Source: CAVPMW01 sp963706515
GTDB taxonomy: Bacteria > Chloroflexota > Anaerolineae > Anaerolineales > UBA4823
DNA length: 64,000 nt
Assembly: GCA_963706515.1 (NCBI GenBank)
Contig: CAVPMW010000006.1
Coordinates: 191,596-255,595, forward strand
Direction: 5' to 3'
Shown one piece after another: positions 46,762-56,817 of this stretch. Each line of letters starts with the position of its first letter. The first letter of the stretch is position 1. The position numbers and the translations under genes are program-made. The notes beneath the pieces were generated by a model, which was not told the origin of the DNA, did no database searches, and worked only from the letters and a program-made list of their open reading frames with translations.

Positions 46762-49385
46762 TCAGGAAAACAGGCCTTGCCGGCGAGCTATCGCGATGGC
46801 TTCGGAGCGTGTTTCGGCTGCAAGCTTGCCCAGCAGCGCGGATACATGGTGATCTACTGTCTTTTTCGAAATCGAAAGGCGAGAGGCTATTCCAGCGTTG
46901 CTCAAGCCCTCAGCCATAAGCGCCAGCACTTCCATTTCCCGATTGGTTAGCCCCGCCGGGTTCTGGCGCGTGACGGGATGAGGTCCGCGTGGAATCCCTT
47001 TGACTCGCTGCTCGCGCAGGCGGGCTTTGAGCGTTTTGGCAGCCGGTCCGGCGCCTAATCGTTCGAAGATTGCCAGCGCTTCGATTTGAGCGGGCGCATC
47101 CCCGTCAGAGAGAGCCAGGGCTTGCTCGAACGGGCAATGGAGACGGGCCCAGGCATCGGCTGCTGCTCGCCATTCGCCCAGGATCATCCTCCGGTAAGGG
47201 TCAGCCAGATTTTCTAACGGGAGTTCTGTCTTGCCGGCGCGCCACAGCCAGTAAGCCAGCTGACCCAAAGGCCATGGATTTTCAGCCTGGAGCGCCAGCT
47301 CATAGCCGGCGAGCGCTTCTGGGTATACCTGGACAAGATCACCGCGCCACCAGGCGGCCTCGGCGCAAGCGGCTGCCAGTGGGCCAATTCGCTGCAGCTC
47401 ACCGGTCGGCATGGCCAGGCTGCGAGCTTGCTCCAGCACCTCGCCTGCATCGATATCCCCCCGGCGCGCTTTCAAATGTCCCAGCACGATCAAGGCTGGG
47501 ATCGGAATGACAGAGTCGCCATGGTGCAGGCGGATGGCATCGGTAGCTTCTCTCTCGGCGTCTGCCCAGCGACCGGTTTCAAAATGCAAGCGCGCCAGCC
47601 AGCCCAGCAGGTAAACCCGGTACGAATCCAGGTCCCGTTCTCCCATGTAAACCAGGGCTTGCTCCAGCCAAGCTCATAGCTTGCTCATACCTGCGATACT
47701 GGACGGCCAGCGAAGACAGGCTGGCATAGGCTCGCGCCACATGATCGTGCAGCTCCTCCTGCCTGGCCATCTCAAGCGCCTGGGCCAGGTGATCCCAGCC
47801 GGTCTCTTCTCCAGCCTGGATCTCGGCAGTGCCAACATTCATCAGCGCATGCACCAGGATTTCGGTTGCTTTCAATTGCCTGGCCAAATCGATCGCCCGT
47901 TCGCCCCATTCACGCGCCCTGGCTATTATCTTCGCTTAGCACGTACAGCTGAGATTGATTGCTGTAGGCCATGGCGAGCTCAAGCCCGGGAGGCAGCTTT
48001 TCAAGGATCTCCACTGCTGCCTGCGCGTACTGCTCGGCATTCTCTTTCTGCCCTGCAAACCATGCCAGGCGTGAGAGCCAGCGCAGGCTGTCACCCTCTC
48101 GCTCTGGGCGCTGCAAGCTTTTCCAGATGGCCGCGGCCTGCTGCCTCATCTGAAGCGCGGAACCGATCTCTCCGGTCAGATAGTATTCGAAGGACAGGCC
48201 TTCCAGCAGCTCGGCCCGTGTCTCTTGGGTCAGTGAAGATCCGTTCTCGAGGGCAATTTGGTAATGGGCGGCGGCCTCCCGGTGGGCGCCCAATCGACTG
48301 GCCTGCCGGGCCGCCTGAGGAGCGCAGCGTAAGATTACGTCTGTATCCCTGGCTCGCACAGCATGATGGACGATCCTGGCCAGGGATACCGCTTCGGGAC
48401 CACGGTTCAGGAGCGCCTGCAAGATTTGGGTATGGAGGTGCCGGGCGTGCCCAGGCGAGAGCGAGTTCTCAACCGCTTGCCGGGCCAGTTCGTGGCGGAA
48501 TGCCAGGACTTCCCCATTCCCGCGCAGCACGCCGAGCTCCACACATTCATCGAGCGCGGCGGTTGGCGTTTGAAAGCCCTGCTCGAAAATCCAGAGCTCG
48601 GCGCCTCCTGGCACAAGGGCAGCCAGCTCAGCCAGATCACGGGCAGGCGGAGATAGCCGGGAGACCCGCGCCAGCACCAGGTCCCGGACGGAAGCAGGGA
48701 CACCTTCTGCTTCACTTTCCAACATTTCCCTGACGAAAAATGGGTTCCCGCCAGTCGCTTCAAACAGGCCTTCCGGATGGCGATGGGCATGCTGCGCCAT
48801 TTGGGCGACAGAATTCTCCGATAGAGGAGATAGGGCAATTCGAGCGGTGATCCGGGGAGGTAAATCGCCGGCCAGGCGATAGAGCACGTGACGGCTGTTC
48901 GGTTCATCATCTCGAAAAGTCAGGATCAAGAGCACCCGGCTGTGCTGGATGCGCCTGCCGAGGAATTTGAGCATGTCGATGGTGGCTTCATCAGCCCAGT
49001 GAATATCCTCAACGACGATAATAACGGGAGAATCTCTTTCGCTCAGATCGTCTAGAAATGCAGTGGCAACCTGGTACTGGTCTGAGCTGGTTTGGATCAT
49101 CTCCAGCAGGCCGGATCGCATTTGAAAAGCGATGTCGCTAAACGGCCCGAGCGGGCGGGGCGTGACGAGGGCATCGCACGCTCCCCAATACACGGAAATG
49201 AGCTCCGCCAGGCGGGTTGTAAAATGCTCGACCAGGGATGTTTTTCCAATTCCAGCCTCTCCGCTGATCAGCGCAATACGACCTTCGCCCATCCTGACCG
49301 CTTCCAGGGCTTCTTCCAGGGTGCGTAACGGCAGCTCACGCTCAAAAAGTTCCATCTCAGGAAACCCCAAGTGCAACTTATTCAC
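46762..49385 (-). CDS. Large LuxR-family ATPase regulator (MalT-like), two frameshifts
   Basis: About 874 residues over three frames (breaks near 47,920 and 47,660). N-terminal ATPase: ISGEAGIGKTSLVEHFTTRL (Walker A), VIIVVEDIHWADEATIDMLK (Walker B) and ITARIALSPLSE. The middle is TPR-like helices (RADLLEGL... LSSLAVQYRRYEQA, LGWLARLHFETGRWADAERE). The C-terminus is a LuxR helix-turn-helix: LTNREMEVLALMAEGLSN and ISKKTVDHHVSALLGKL. It probably senses an unknown signal and controls the neighbouring SnoaL-TusA-DsrE genes, which follow on the same strand. Confidence 0.85.
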
Positions 49386-49439
49386 TCTGTTTCGTGAATT
49401 TATATCTCGCGCTCAAAATTATAGCATAGCGACGGATCA

Positions 49440-49560
49440 AGGGTTTCGGATGGATCCCGGCTCGGCTCAGGCAGACTGCCGCCAGCGCACGAATTGCCCG
49501 TCCCTGGAGGCTGTCTGCCCGAGACTGAAACACGGGTTTGTTATACAATATAGTTGAGCG
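49440..49560. repeat. Direct repeat, right copy (decayed 3' end of an ICMT-like gene)
   Basis: CTGCCGCCAGCGCACG, GAGGCTGTCTGCCCGAGACT and the following GAAACACGGGTTTGTTATAC align with 45,325-45,402. The reading frame here is not open. The TTATACAATATAG portion may also serve as a -10 region for ComEC. The interval 49,386-49,616 holds nothing else recognisable. Confidence 0.55.
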
Positions 49561-49616
49561 CTAGCTGAGCGCAGCTCATGAGGGGTTGACGGCCTCGCGC
49601 TCCAGGTTCAGCAACA

Positions 49617-52076
49617 ATGCCTCTATTCTGGCTTTCCATAGCCTTCCTGGCGGGCATCCTCCTGGCCAGCTACCTTCATTGGCCGGTATCTGCCTGGCTG
49701 TCTCTGGCGGCGATCTGCGCATTGATCGCTGCGCTGCCCCGTTTATTCCCCGGGATCAAACGCCGGATATTTGCTGTTTTCACTAAAATCCTGCCTGGGT
49801 TTGCCGGACGTCTGTCGTTTTGGGACGCCCGCTGGCAGGCCTGGCGCCTGCGCCTCTTGCAGCCCTTGCCTGTCTTCCTGCTGTTAGCTGCGCTGTTCCT
49901 GGGTGGGGCGCGCTACCAGGCGGCGCTCCCTGCACTAAACCCGGGACACATTGCCTGGTACAACGACCGGGATCAGGTAGTAACCGTGGAGGGCGTGCTG
50001 GTCCAGCCGCCGGACGAGCGCGATAATGCCACCCAGCTGCTGCTGCAAGCATCCCAATTGGGAACAATGACCGGCGACGCCCTTCTCCCCGTGAGCGGGA
50101 AGGTCCTCGTCCAGGCTCTGCCGGGAAGGACCTGGCAGTATGGCGACTGGGTGCGGCTTCGAGGCTACCTGCGCACACCCTTCGAGAGCGAAAACTTCTC
50201 CTACAGAGATTACCTGGCACAGCAGGGCACCTATTCCATAATAAAACCGCAGCAGATCGAGCGCCTGGCAGCCGGGCAGGGAAACCCGCTCCTGGCTGGA
50301 TTGTATTCTCTGCGCACCCGAGCTGTGGAGACTGCCTATCGCCTGTGGCCCGACCCGGAAGCGTCTCTGCTGGCAGGCGTCCTGTTAGGGGTCGATAAGG
50401 GTATCCCGCAGCCCGTGCTGCAAGCCTTCCAGGATACCGGGACGGCGCACATCATTGCGATATCCGGATTTAATATGGCAATCCTCTCCGGTTTGCTGGC
50501 TGCCACGCTGGGGCGCTGGCTGGGCAAGCGCCGCCGCTTCCTGGCTGCTGCGCTGAGCACCCTGCTCCTGATCGCTTACGCCCTATTGGTGGGCGCCGAC
50601 CCGTCTGTGGTAAGAGCCGCATTGATGGGCATGCTTTCCCTGTTCGCCGCCAGCGTCGGGCGCCGCCAGGATGGCTATAACACGCTGGCCTTCGTCGCCG
50701 CCTTGATGGCGCTGGTGAACCCCTTTATCCTGTGGTCGGTCAGCTTCCAGCTTTCTTTCATGGCGACCCTGGGTCTGGTGGTATTTGCAGATCCGCTTAC
50801 AAGTGGGCTGGAGCGCCTTGCCTCCCGCTTCGTGGCGCAGGAGCGCCTGCGCAGCCTTTCCAAACCGGTCTCCGCCTACCTTTTATTTACCCTGGCGGCT
50901 TTGATCATGACCCTGCCAGTGATGGTCTACCATTTCCAGCGCCTCTCGCTGATCGCCTTGCTGGCCAATCCGGCTATCCTTCCCGTCCAGCCGGCGATGA
51001 TGGGGCTGGGCGGAGCTGCACTGCTGCTCGGGATGGTCTATTTGCCAGCCGGCAAGCTCTTGGGTGCGCTGGCCTGGCCTTTTGCCGCGTATACGATCCG
51101 TGCAGTAGAAGGGTTCAGCCGGATCAAGGCAGGCACGGTCGGCGTGGCGCCCGATCCACGGATCTTTGTTGGGGTTTATCTGGTCTTGCTGCTGGGGCTC
51201 GTTCTGGGGCGGGATACTTTGAAACGCCTGTGGTCAAGGCTGTGGGGCGAAGGCAGCGGTCAGCGGATCGCCTTGCTGCTCGTCGGTCTGGCAGCGCTCA
51301 GCGCAGTGACCTGGACGCTGGCGCTGGGTGCGCCGGATGGCAGGCTGCACCTGACGCTGCTGGACGTCGGTGACGGCGACGCGCTGCTGATCCAATCGCC
51401 TACCGGGCGCTACGTGCTGGTCGACGGGGGTCCCAGCACCCGGCAGCTCTCGGATGGGCTCGGGCGCCGCCTGCCCCTCTTCCAGAGGGAGCTGGACTGG
51501 CTGGTGGTGGCAGCAGCTGGCGAGGGGCAGCTGGCGGCGCTGCCGCGCACCCTGGACTGGATCCCGGCGCGCAGCGTGCTCTGGGCGGGGCCAGCCAACG
51601 GATCCTACAGCGCGCAGACCTTGCGCAGCTACTTGAGCGAGCGGCAGGTACCACTGAGCGACGCCCGGCCGGGGCAATCCCTGGACCTGGGGCAGGATGC
51701 CCGGCTGGAGGTACTGGCGGTAGGGAAGCGCGGCGCGGTGCTGCGCCTGGACTGGCAGGGTTTCAGTGCGTTGTTACCGGTGGGGGCGGACTTTGCCACG
51801 TTGGAGGCGCTCCAGGCGCAGCCCGATCTCGCTCCGGTGACCGCCTTGCTGCTGGCGGAGAGCGGCTACGCCCCGCTCAACCCGCCGGAGTGGATCGCCA
51901 GGCTGCGCCCGCAGGCCGTCTTGCTCAGCGTGGCCGCCGGGAACCGGGAAGGACTGCCCTCCGCCGGGACGCTGCAGGCGGTGCAGGGCTATACCCTGCT
52001 GCGTACCGACCAGAATGGTTGGATTGAATTGACGACGGATGGGGAGCAGCTGTGGGTGGAGGTGGAGAGGAGGTAG
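49617..52076 (+). CDS. comEC: ComEC/Rec2 family DNA uptake channel protein
   Basis: 819 residues, intact. N-terminal membrane helices, an OB-like domain (VVTVEGVLVQPPDERDNAT), then the competence core with HIIAISGFNMAILSGLLAAT, NTLAFVAALMALVNPFILW and further helices. A C-terminal metallo-beta-lactamase-like domain follows (LLDVGDGDALLIQSPTGRYV, LVDGGPSTRQLSDGLG). Where related proteins have the H-x-D-x-D-H metal site, this one has LVVAAAGEGQLAALPRTLD, so the nuclease part looks inactive. It would form the inner-membrane channel for single-stranded DNA during transformation. Confidence 0.9.
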   Translation: MPLFWLSIAFLAGILLASYLHWPVSAWLSLAAICALIAALPRLFPGIKRRIFAVFTKILPGFAGRLSFWDARWQAWRLRLLQPLPVFLLLAALFLGGARYQAALPALNPGHIAWYNDRDQVVTVEGVLVQPPDERDNATQLLLQASQLGTMTGDALLPVSGKVLVQALPGRTWQYGDWVRLRGYLRTPFESENFSYRDYLAQQGTYSIIKPQQIERLAAGQGNPLLAGLYSLRTRAVETAYRLWPDPEASLLAGVLLGVDKGIPQPVLQAFQDTGTAHIIAISGFNMAILSGLLAATLGRWLGKRRRFLAAALSTLLLIAYALLVGADPSVVRAALMGMLSLFAASVGRRQDGYNTLAFVAALMALVNPFILWSVSFQLSFMATLGLVVFADPLTSGLERLASRFVAQERLRSLSKPVSAYLLFTLAALIMTLPVMVYHFQRLSLIALLANPAILPVQPAMMGLGGAALLLGMVYLPAGKLLGALAWPFAAYTIRAVEGFSRIKAGTVGVAPDPRIFVGVYLVLLLGLVLGRDTLKRLWSRLWGEGSGQRIALLLVGLAALSAVTWTLALGAPDGRLHLTLLDVGDGDALLIQSPTGRYVLVDGGPSTRQLSDGLGRRLPLFQRELDWLVVAAAGEGQLAALPRTLDWIPARSVLWAGPANGSYSAQTLRSYLSERQVPLSDARPGQSLDLGQDARLEVLAVGKRGAVLRLDWQGFSALLPVGADFATLEALQAQPDLAPVTALLLAESGYAPLNPPEWIARLRPQAVLLSVAAGNREGLPSAGTLQAVQGYTLLRTDQNGWIELTTDGEQLWVEVERR

Positions 52077-52105
52077 AGCGAATTTGTAGTGATTTGTTCC
52101 GCTGA

Positions 52106-53890
52106 TTATGGCTCATTCAATGCCAACGCAACCGCTTCATCCAGTGTCATTACCTGACCTTCATCGTACGCATCCGCAAACGCGACTTCACCCATCTTGG
52201 AAATACATGCCGCGATGACTTTATCTATATCCCTCTGCTCGAGCAGTGGACGAGTATCGTTGATTTCTTTGCGCGTCGCGTCCGCCCATCCAATCAATCG
52301 CGCTGCGTTTTTGGGGTTGCCAATGGCAGCAAATAGTCCTGCCATTCCTTCCAGTGTGAATACAACCCCAATCGTTTCTTTATTCTTTTGAAACTCCTTT
52401 GCGGTTTCTGCAAAGACCTCTCGCGCTTCACGAATATTGCCCTCGCGCAAAGCGAGGTGACCAGAACGAGCTTGAGCCCAGAGATAATCACATCCGATTT
52501 CCCGATTTTTCAGAATGAACTAATACCTCTTGCAGAAGAGTACGTGCTTGCTCATAATCACCGTGTTCAAGCGCGATGATGCTTTTTGCTATCTGGAAAT
52601 ATCCCCGGCCTTCGATCTGTCTATCTAAGGGAAACAACATCGTTGCCTCATCCAGATATTTTTGTGCTAGCTCAATGTCGCCATTTAATGCCCGATAAAG
52701 GGCAATCCAGCATAAGAGATTCGCCTGAGATCTCTGGTCTCCTGCTTCGCTAAACAAGACCACCGCTTTTTCCCAATAGGCGAAGGAACGCTGGTAATCA
52801 CTGTGATCAAAGCCTAAAAAATAATTCACTTTCGCTTGCCTCCAAATATCGCCAAGCGATTGGGACAAAGTTAGCGCCTGTTGATAAAGTTTAATCCCTT
52901 CTGCATCGATCCCCAGGGAAAAAATAAGTAGCCCCCAGTAAGATAAGCGCATCAATTTCGCCTGGTTGATCATTGCAGGCACGAAATAGAGCCAAACTCT
53001 CCTCCGCTGCACCTCGTGCTTGCGGAAATTTCTCAAGCCATACAAGAAGCCTGCTCTGCGCGCACAAAGCCCTTGCTCTCGCACAGGGGATACTGTTTTG
53101 ACTCCGGACTCTGCAGAAACTCAGCCAGCCAGAATGCGCCCTCGCGCATATCGTACTCTTCCCATACAGCTTCCAGTCTGCTCGATATATGCAGCCCGGC
53201 TTCTATATCTTGTTTTAGCGGCTTGTTCCAGCGCAGCGTGCAGATTGTCGCGTTCGTATCGTGCACGAGCAAACCATTCCTCTTGTTGAATGCCACGCAA
53301 CCCAGACTCGATTTCTTCAGAAAGCCTCAGGAAGTAGTTCAAATGTCGCATGCGGACGGTTTCTATCTTCACCCGACTCAACCAACTTTTCATACGCATA
53401 TTGACGGAGCATTTCGTGGAAATGATAACGAGTTCTCGTGTTCCAGTTCCTGTTCCACGATAATCAGTGACTTTTGGGCAAGTGAGTTGGTCAGGTTCAG
53501 CGCATTTCCATCGCACACGGACTGCGCAGACTCAAGAGTCCAGCCGCCTGCAAAAACAGATAGTTGACGCAGAAAGGCTTGCTCTGCATCGGTCAGCAAG
53601 GACCAGCTCCAATCGATGGAAGCCCGGAGTGTTTGGTGACGGGATAGTGTTGTTCGACTATGGTTTGCCAATATGGCAAATGATTTTTGCAACTGTTTTG
53701 AAATCTCTTCGACTTTCAAGATGTTCACGCGTGCCACGATAAGCTCGATTGCCAATGGAATTCCATCCACTCTGCGGCATATATCCGCTATCGCTTGAGC
53801 GTTTTCCTGTGTTAATTGAAACGATGATAGAGCCAATGCTGCCCGTTCAACAAATAATTGAATGGATTCGTATTCAGATATTTTTTCAAG
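52106..53890 (-). pseudogene. C-terminal part of a large ATPase/TPR regulator, truncated by the assembly junction and frameshifted
   Basis: Read on the minus strand from about 53,890: KISEYESIQLFVERAALALS, ICRRVDGIPLAIELIVARVN, LRASIDWSWSLLTDAEQAFL and LRQLSVFAGGWTLESAQSVC, the winged-helix end of an NB-ARC-type ATPase; then TPR-like helices (LGDIWRQAKVNYFLGFDHSD) and the C-terminus AFADAYDEGQVMTLDEAVAL typical of Chloroflexi LuxR/BTAD regulators. Four or more frame changes occur. GC is lower than in comEC. The N-terminal half is missing because the sequence changes identity at about 53,900. Confidence 0.75.
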
Positions 53891-53915
53891 AGAATCGCTT
53901 CCACCATCGGCATGC
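53885..53915. other. Chimeric junction 1 (Chloroflexota-like to unrelated genome)
   Basis: Reading the minus strand, lipid-kinase sequence (...AVIGTGMPM) stops at about 53,905 and regulator sequence (...SLEKISEYESIQLFVERA) takes over within a few bases. Both parts are incomplete at exactly this point, and base composition changes from AT-richer to GC-rich. A recombination or assembly breakpoint is the best reading. Confidence 0.8.
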
Positions 53916-54162
53916 CCGTGCCGATGACGGCGTTGGCGAGCTCGTGCTGGGTGCCGTCGCCGCCGTAGCCGACCACCAGGTCCACGCCGCGGGCGATCGC
54001 ATCCTTGGCTTGCTGGGTGGCGTCGCCGTAGCGTTTGGTGATGCTGACATCCCAGTCGACGCCATGCTTGCGAAACACGTCATTCAGCGTGTTCAGGATC
54101 GGCCGGTTGGGGCCCGATGCCGGGTTGATGATGACATGGATATGCGGATAGGGTGGAGTCAT
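53905..54162 (-). CDS. Diacylglycerol-kinase-family lipid kinase, N-terminal part (truncated)
   Basis: About 86 residues: HIHVIINPASGPNRPILNTL is the family's first motif, and LVVGYGGDGTQHELANAVIG is the G-G-D-G-T nucleotide motif. The expected next block (P-G-G-T-G-N) is missing because the junction interrupts the gene after GTGMPM. The open frame continues for 30 residues (VEAILLKKYLNTNPF...) that are an out-of-frame reading of the regulator. It starts 46 bases downstream of the ZIP gene on the same strand. Confidence 0.75.
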
Positions 54163-54207
54163 GGTGATCCTCGGTGAGTGATATCGGAATCAAAAGAATG
54201 CAGACCG

Positions 54208-54618
54208 CTATTCCAGGACCGACAGGATCGCGGCCATCAAGAAGCCGAGCGTGGTCAACAGGCCCACGATTTTGCCGCCGTGCTTGAACGCCTCCGGCAT
54301 CATCGTATCGGCCAGCATCGTCAACATGGCGCCCGCGGCGAAGCTCTGGACGATGCGGCCATCGACAGATGGCACCGAACGGGCAAAGGCATAACCCAAC
54401 GCCGCCGCCGCCGCCGAGGCGATCACCAGAGCGATCCACATCCGGTAGACTTGGCGCCGAGAGTGGCCCTCGGAGATCAGGCTGCTGGTCCCGGCGATGC
54501 CCTCCGGTATGTTCGAAACGAACACGGCCGCCAGAAACGCGACGCTGACCGAGCTGCCCAGGGCCAGGCCGATGCCCAGGACGAGCGACTCGGGTATGCC
54601 GTCGAGCAGCGTAAACCC
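54208..54618 (-). CDS. ZIP-family metal transporter, C-terminal part (truncated)
   Basis: About 135 residues, from LLDGIPESLVLGIGLALGS to the stop at 54,208. Features: VAFLAAVFVSNIPEGIAGTS with the metal-binding N-x-P-E-G and the earlier D-G-I-P-E, a helix WIALVIASAAAAALGYAFA, and QSFAAGAMLTMLADTMMPEA. These are the last five helices of a ZIP transporter moving zinc or iron into the cytosol. The N-terminus is replaced by acyl-CoA dehydrogenase sequence at about 54,618. Confidence 0.8.
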   Translation of the reverse strand, partial: GFTLLDGIPESLVLGIGLALGSSVSVAFLAAVFVSNIPEGIAGTSSLISEGHSRRQVYRMWIALVIASAAAAALGYAFARSVPSVDGRIVQSFAAGAMLTMLADTMMPEAFKHGGKIVGLLTTLGFLMAAILSVLE

Positions 54619-54632
54619 CACTCGCGGGAAGT
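54608..54632. other. Chimeric junction 2 (ZIP transporter to acyl-CoA dehydrogenase)
   Basis: One open frame runs from GWSAPHFPR (acyl-CoA dehydrogenase style) directly into GFTLLDGIPES (ZIP style). Both families are cut at this point, and the sequence beyond 54,630 is extremely GC-rich with actinobacterial gene content. GAGTGGGG at the join could serve both parents, which would help a false overlap. Confidence 0.8.
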
Positions 54633-54777
54633 GCGGGGCCGACCATCCCGCGGCGCCGACGCGCTCCCACCACTGGGCGACGGTGAGGTCCGGGTCCCAG
54701 TGCTCCGCGAGCCACGTCGACACGTCGGCGAGCAGACCGGCGTCGTCGTCGGTCGGCGCCGCGACGGTGTCGGTCAC
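54620..54777 (-). CDS. Acyl-CoA dehydrogenase, N-terminal fragment
   Basis: About 52 residues from ATG 54777: ADVSTWLAEHWDPDLTVAQW then WWERVGAAGWSAPHFPR. This is the opening of actinobacterial FadE-type acyl-CoA dehydrogenases (a W-x-R-x-G-A-A-G-W...P motif). The rest of the enzyme is absent because of junction 2. The start overlaps the upstream amidohydrolase stop by 4 bases (ATGA-type), so the two genes are an operon. Confidence 0.65.
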
Positions 54778-55960
54778 GCGGCCGCTCCGGGCCGCAGCAA
54801 GCCCAGGCAGTTGTCGCGCATCACGAGGCGGACCTCGTCGTCGGAGAACGCGTGGAGCTCCTTGACGAAGTCGGTGGGACGCGCCAGCCCTTCACCGTGC
54901 GGCCAGTCGGAGCCGAAGAGCACGCGTTCGACGCCGATGAGGTCGGCGAGCTTGCGCAGGTCCTCCTCGTAGTACGGCGTGACCCACACGTGCTCGCGGA
55001 TCGTCTCGAGCGGGCTCTGCGGGAACGCCCACGGCGTCTGGTTCGCCTGCTTCAGCAGTCGCTTCACCAGCAGGTGCACCCAGTCGGAGCCGTTCTCGAT
55101 GCTCGCGACGCGCAGCGTCGGGTGCCGGTCGAACACGCCGTCGACGATCATGCTGCCGATCGTGTCGTGGATCGCCCGGTCCGACACCACGAGCTTCGCG
55201 AGCACGTCGACGCTGCGGAACGGCTCGAAGTAGTCGCGGGCGCCCCACGCGCCGGCGAACGCCTCGTAGCCGCTGTCGCCGAGGTGGAAGGCGACCGGGA
55301 CCGACGCCTCGGCGAGGCGCGCCCAGACCGGGTCGTGCGCGGGATCGCCGAACGACCGCCCGCGACCGTTGGCGGTCGGCACCGGCGCGGGCCGGAGGTG
55401 CACCATGCGCGCGCCGCGGTCGAGCAGCCACTCGAGCTCGACGAGCGCGCCGTCGGGGTCGGCGAGCGACAGCATCGGCACCGCGATGATCCGGTCCTGG
55501 TACGAGAAGCCCCAGTCCTCGTCGAGCCACCGGTTGAACGCGCGGAGCGTGGCCATCGTCGCCGGGATGTCGTCGCGCAGCGCCTGCTCGATGCCGCACG
55601 CGAGCGTCGGGAACATCAGCACGGCCTCGAGGCCCTGCTCGTCCATCACCGCGAGCCGCGCGTCGCGGTCCTGGTACTCGGGCCGCAGCGGTTCGACCTT
55701 CATGAGCGACCGTGGGTCGACGCCCTCGGGCACCTGACCGCGGAACATGAGGTCGATGCAGCCCGCGACGATGATCGGGTCGAACGTCGGGTTCGGGATG
55801 AAGCGGAAGAGCTTGCCGCCCGCGAGCAGGAGCGTGTGCCTGCCCTGCTGCACCGCCTGCACCCCGCGCGGCGGAACTCCTTGTCGAGGTGGCGGGTGCA
55901 CGCGTCGAGCGTCTCGTAGTAGTGGTTGTCGGCGTCGACGGCCCGGTATGCGATGTCCAT
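54774..55960 (-). CDS. Amidohydrolase family 2 protein (frameshifted)
   Basis: About 395 residues from ATG 55960. It begins YRAVDADNHYYETLDACTRH with the metal-binding Asp/His string, then FRFIPNPTFDPIIVAGCIDL, LMFPTLACGIEQALRDDIPA, VPVAFHLGDSGYEAFAGAWG, and FGSDWPHGEGL with the catalytic Asp near the end. This is the metal-dependent TIM-barrel group that includes ACMSD-like decarboxylases and is common in actinobacterial lipid and aromatic catabolism. An indel near 55,875 shifts the first 30 residues. The substrate is unknown. Confidence 0.8.
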
Positions 55961-56048
55961 GGCCACTCCGTTCGTCGTGCGCACGCGTCGCGACTCCGCC
56001 CAAACGTTATAACCTTTCGACGGCGGAAGCTTCGGAGACGGAGGCGTC

Positions 56049-56817
56049 GTGCCGACGACCAAGACCACGCGATCGCGCAGACGCGACGCGCGAGAAGCCG
56101 GAACAGATCGCCGACGAGCTGCGCGCGCTGATCGTGAGCGGCGAGCTGGCGGAGGGCGACTCGCTCGGGCACGAGCCCGATCTCGTCGAGCGCTTCGGCG
56201 TCTCGCGCCCGTCGCTGCGGGAGGCGCTGCGCATCCTCGAGGCGGAGGGACTCATCACGGTCGTGCGCGGCGTGCTCGGTGGTGTGATCGTCCACGAGCC
56301 GAACGAGAGCATGACGGCCCGGACCGCGGCGTTGGTGCTCCAGGCGCGCAACGTGACGCTCGGCGACGTGCACGAGGCGCGCAGCGTGATCGAACCGGCC
56401 GCGGTGCGCATCCTCGCGGCGTCGGCTCCGCGTCGGCGGTCGGTCGACGAGCTCAAGGCGCTGGTCGAGGAGCAACGAGCGGTCCTCGACGATCCCGAGG
56501 CGTTCGGGCGGGCGAACGCCCGGTTCCACGAACGTCTGGTCGGCCTGGCCGGGAATCAGACGTTGAGCATCGTCGCCGAGATGCTCAACGAGATCGTGGC
56601 CCGGGCGGTCACCGCGGTCAGCCAGGCGAAGCCGCGCCGCAACTCGCTTGCGACCCGACAGCGCGGGATCCGCTCGCAGGAACGGCTCATCGAGCTGATC
56701 GCGATCGGGGCGAGCATCGACGCCGAGGCGCACTGGCGGGCCCACATGGACGCCGTCGGCAAGGTGATGATCGGCCAGGAGGCGAAGTTGGTCATCGACC
56801 TCCTGGACCACTACTGA
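56049..56817 (+). CDS. GntR/FadR-family transcriptional regulator (frameshifted near the start)
   Basis: About 255 residues from GTG 56049, with an indel near 56,090 after which the frame is clean. Winged helix: QIADELRALIVSGELAEGDS then DLVERFGVSRPSLREALRIL. The C-terminal all-helical FCD domain (VHEARSVIEPAAVRILAASA, then ANARFHERLVGLAGNQTLSI) carries the His/Asp metal positions of FadR-type sensors. It diverges from the amidohydrolase gene across 88 bp, so it probably controls that operon. Confidence 0.83.

Noticed and set aside
53812..53905. C-terminal 30 residues of the lipid-kinase frame (VEAILLKKYLNT...)
   Set aside because: This is an out-of-frame reading of the regulator beyond junction 1 and has no kinase similarity.
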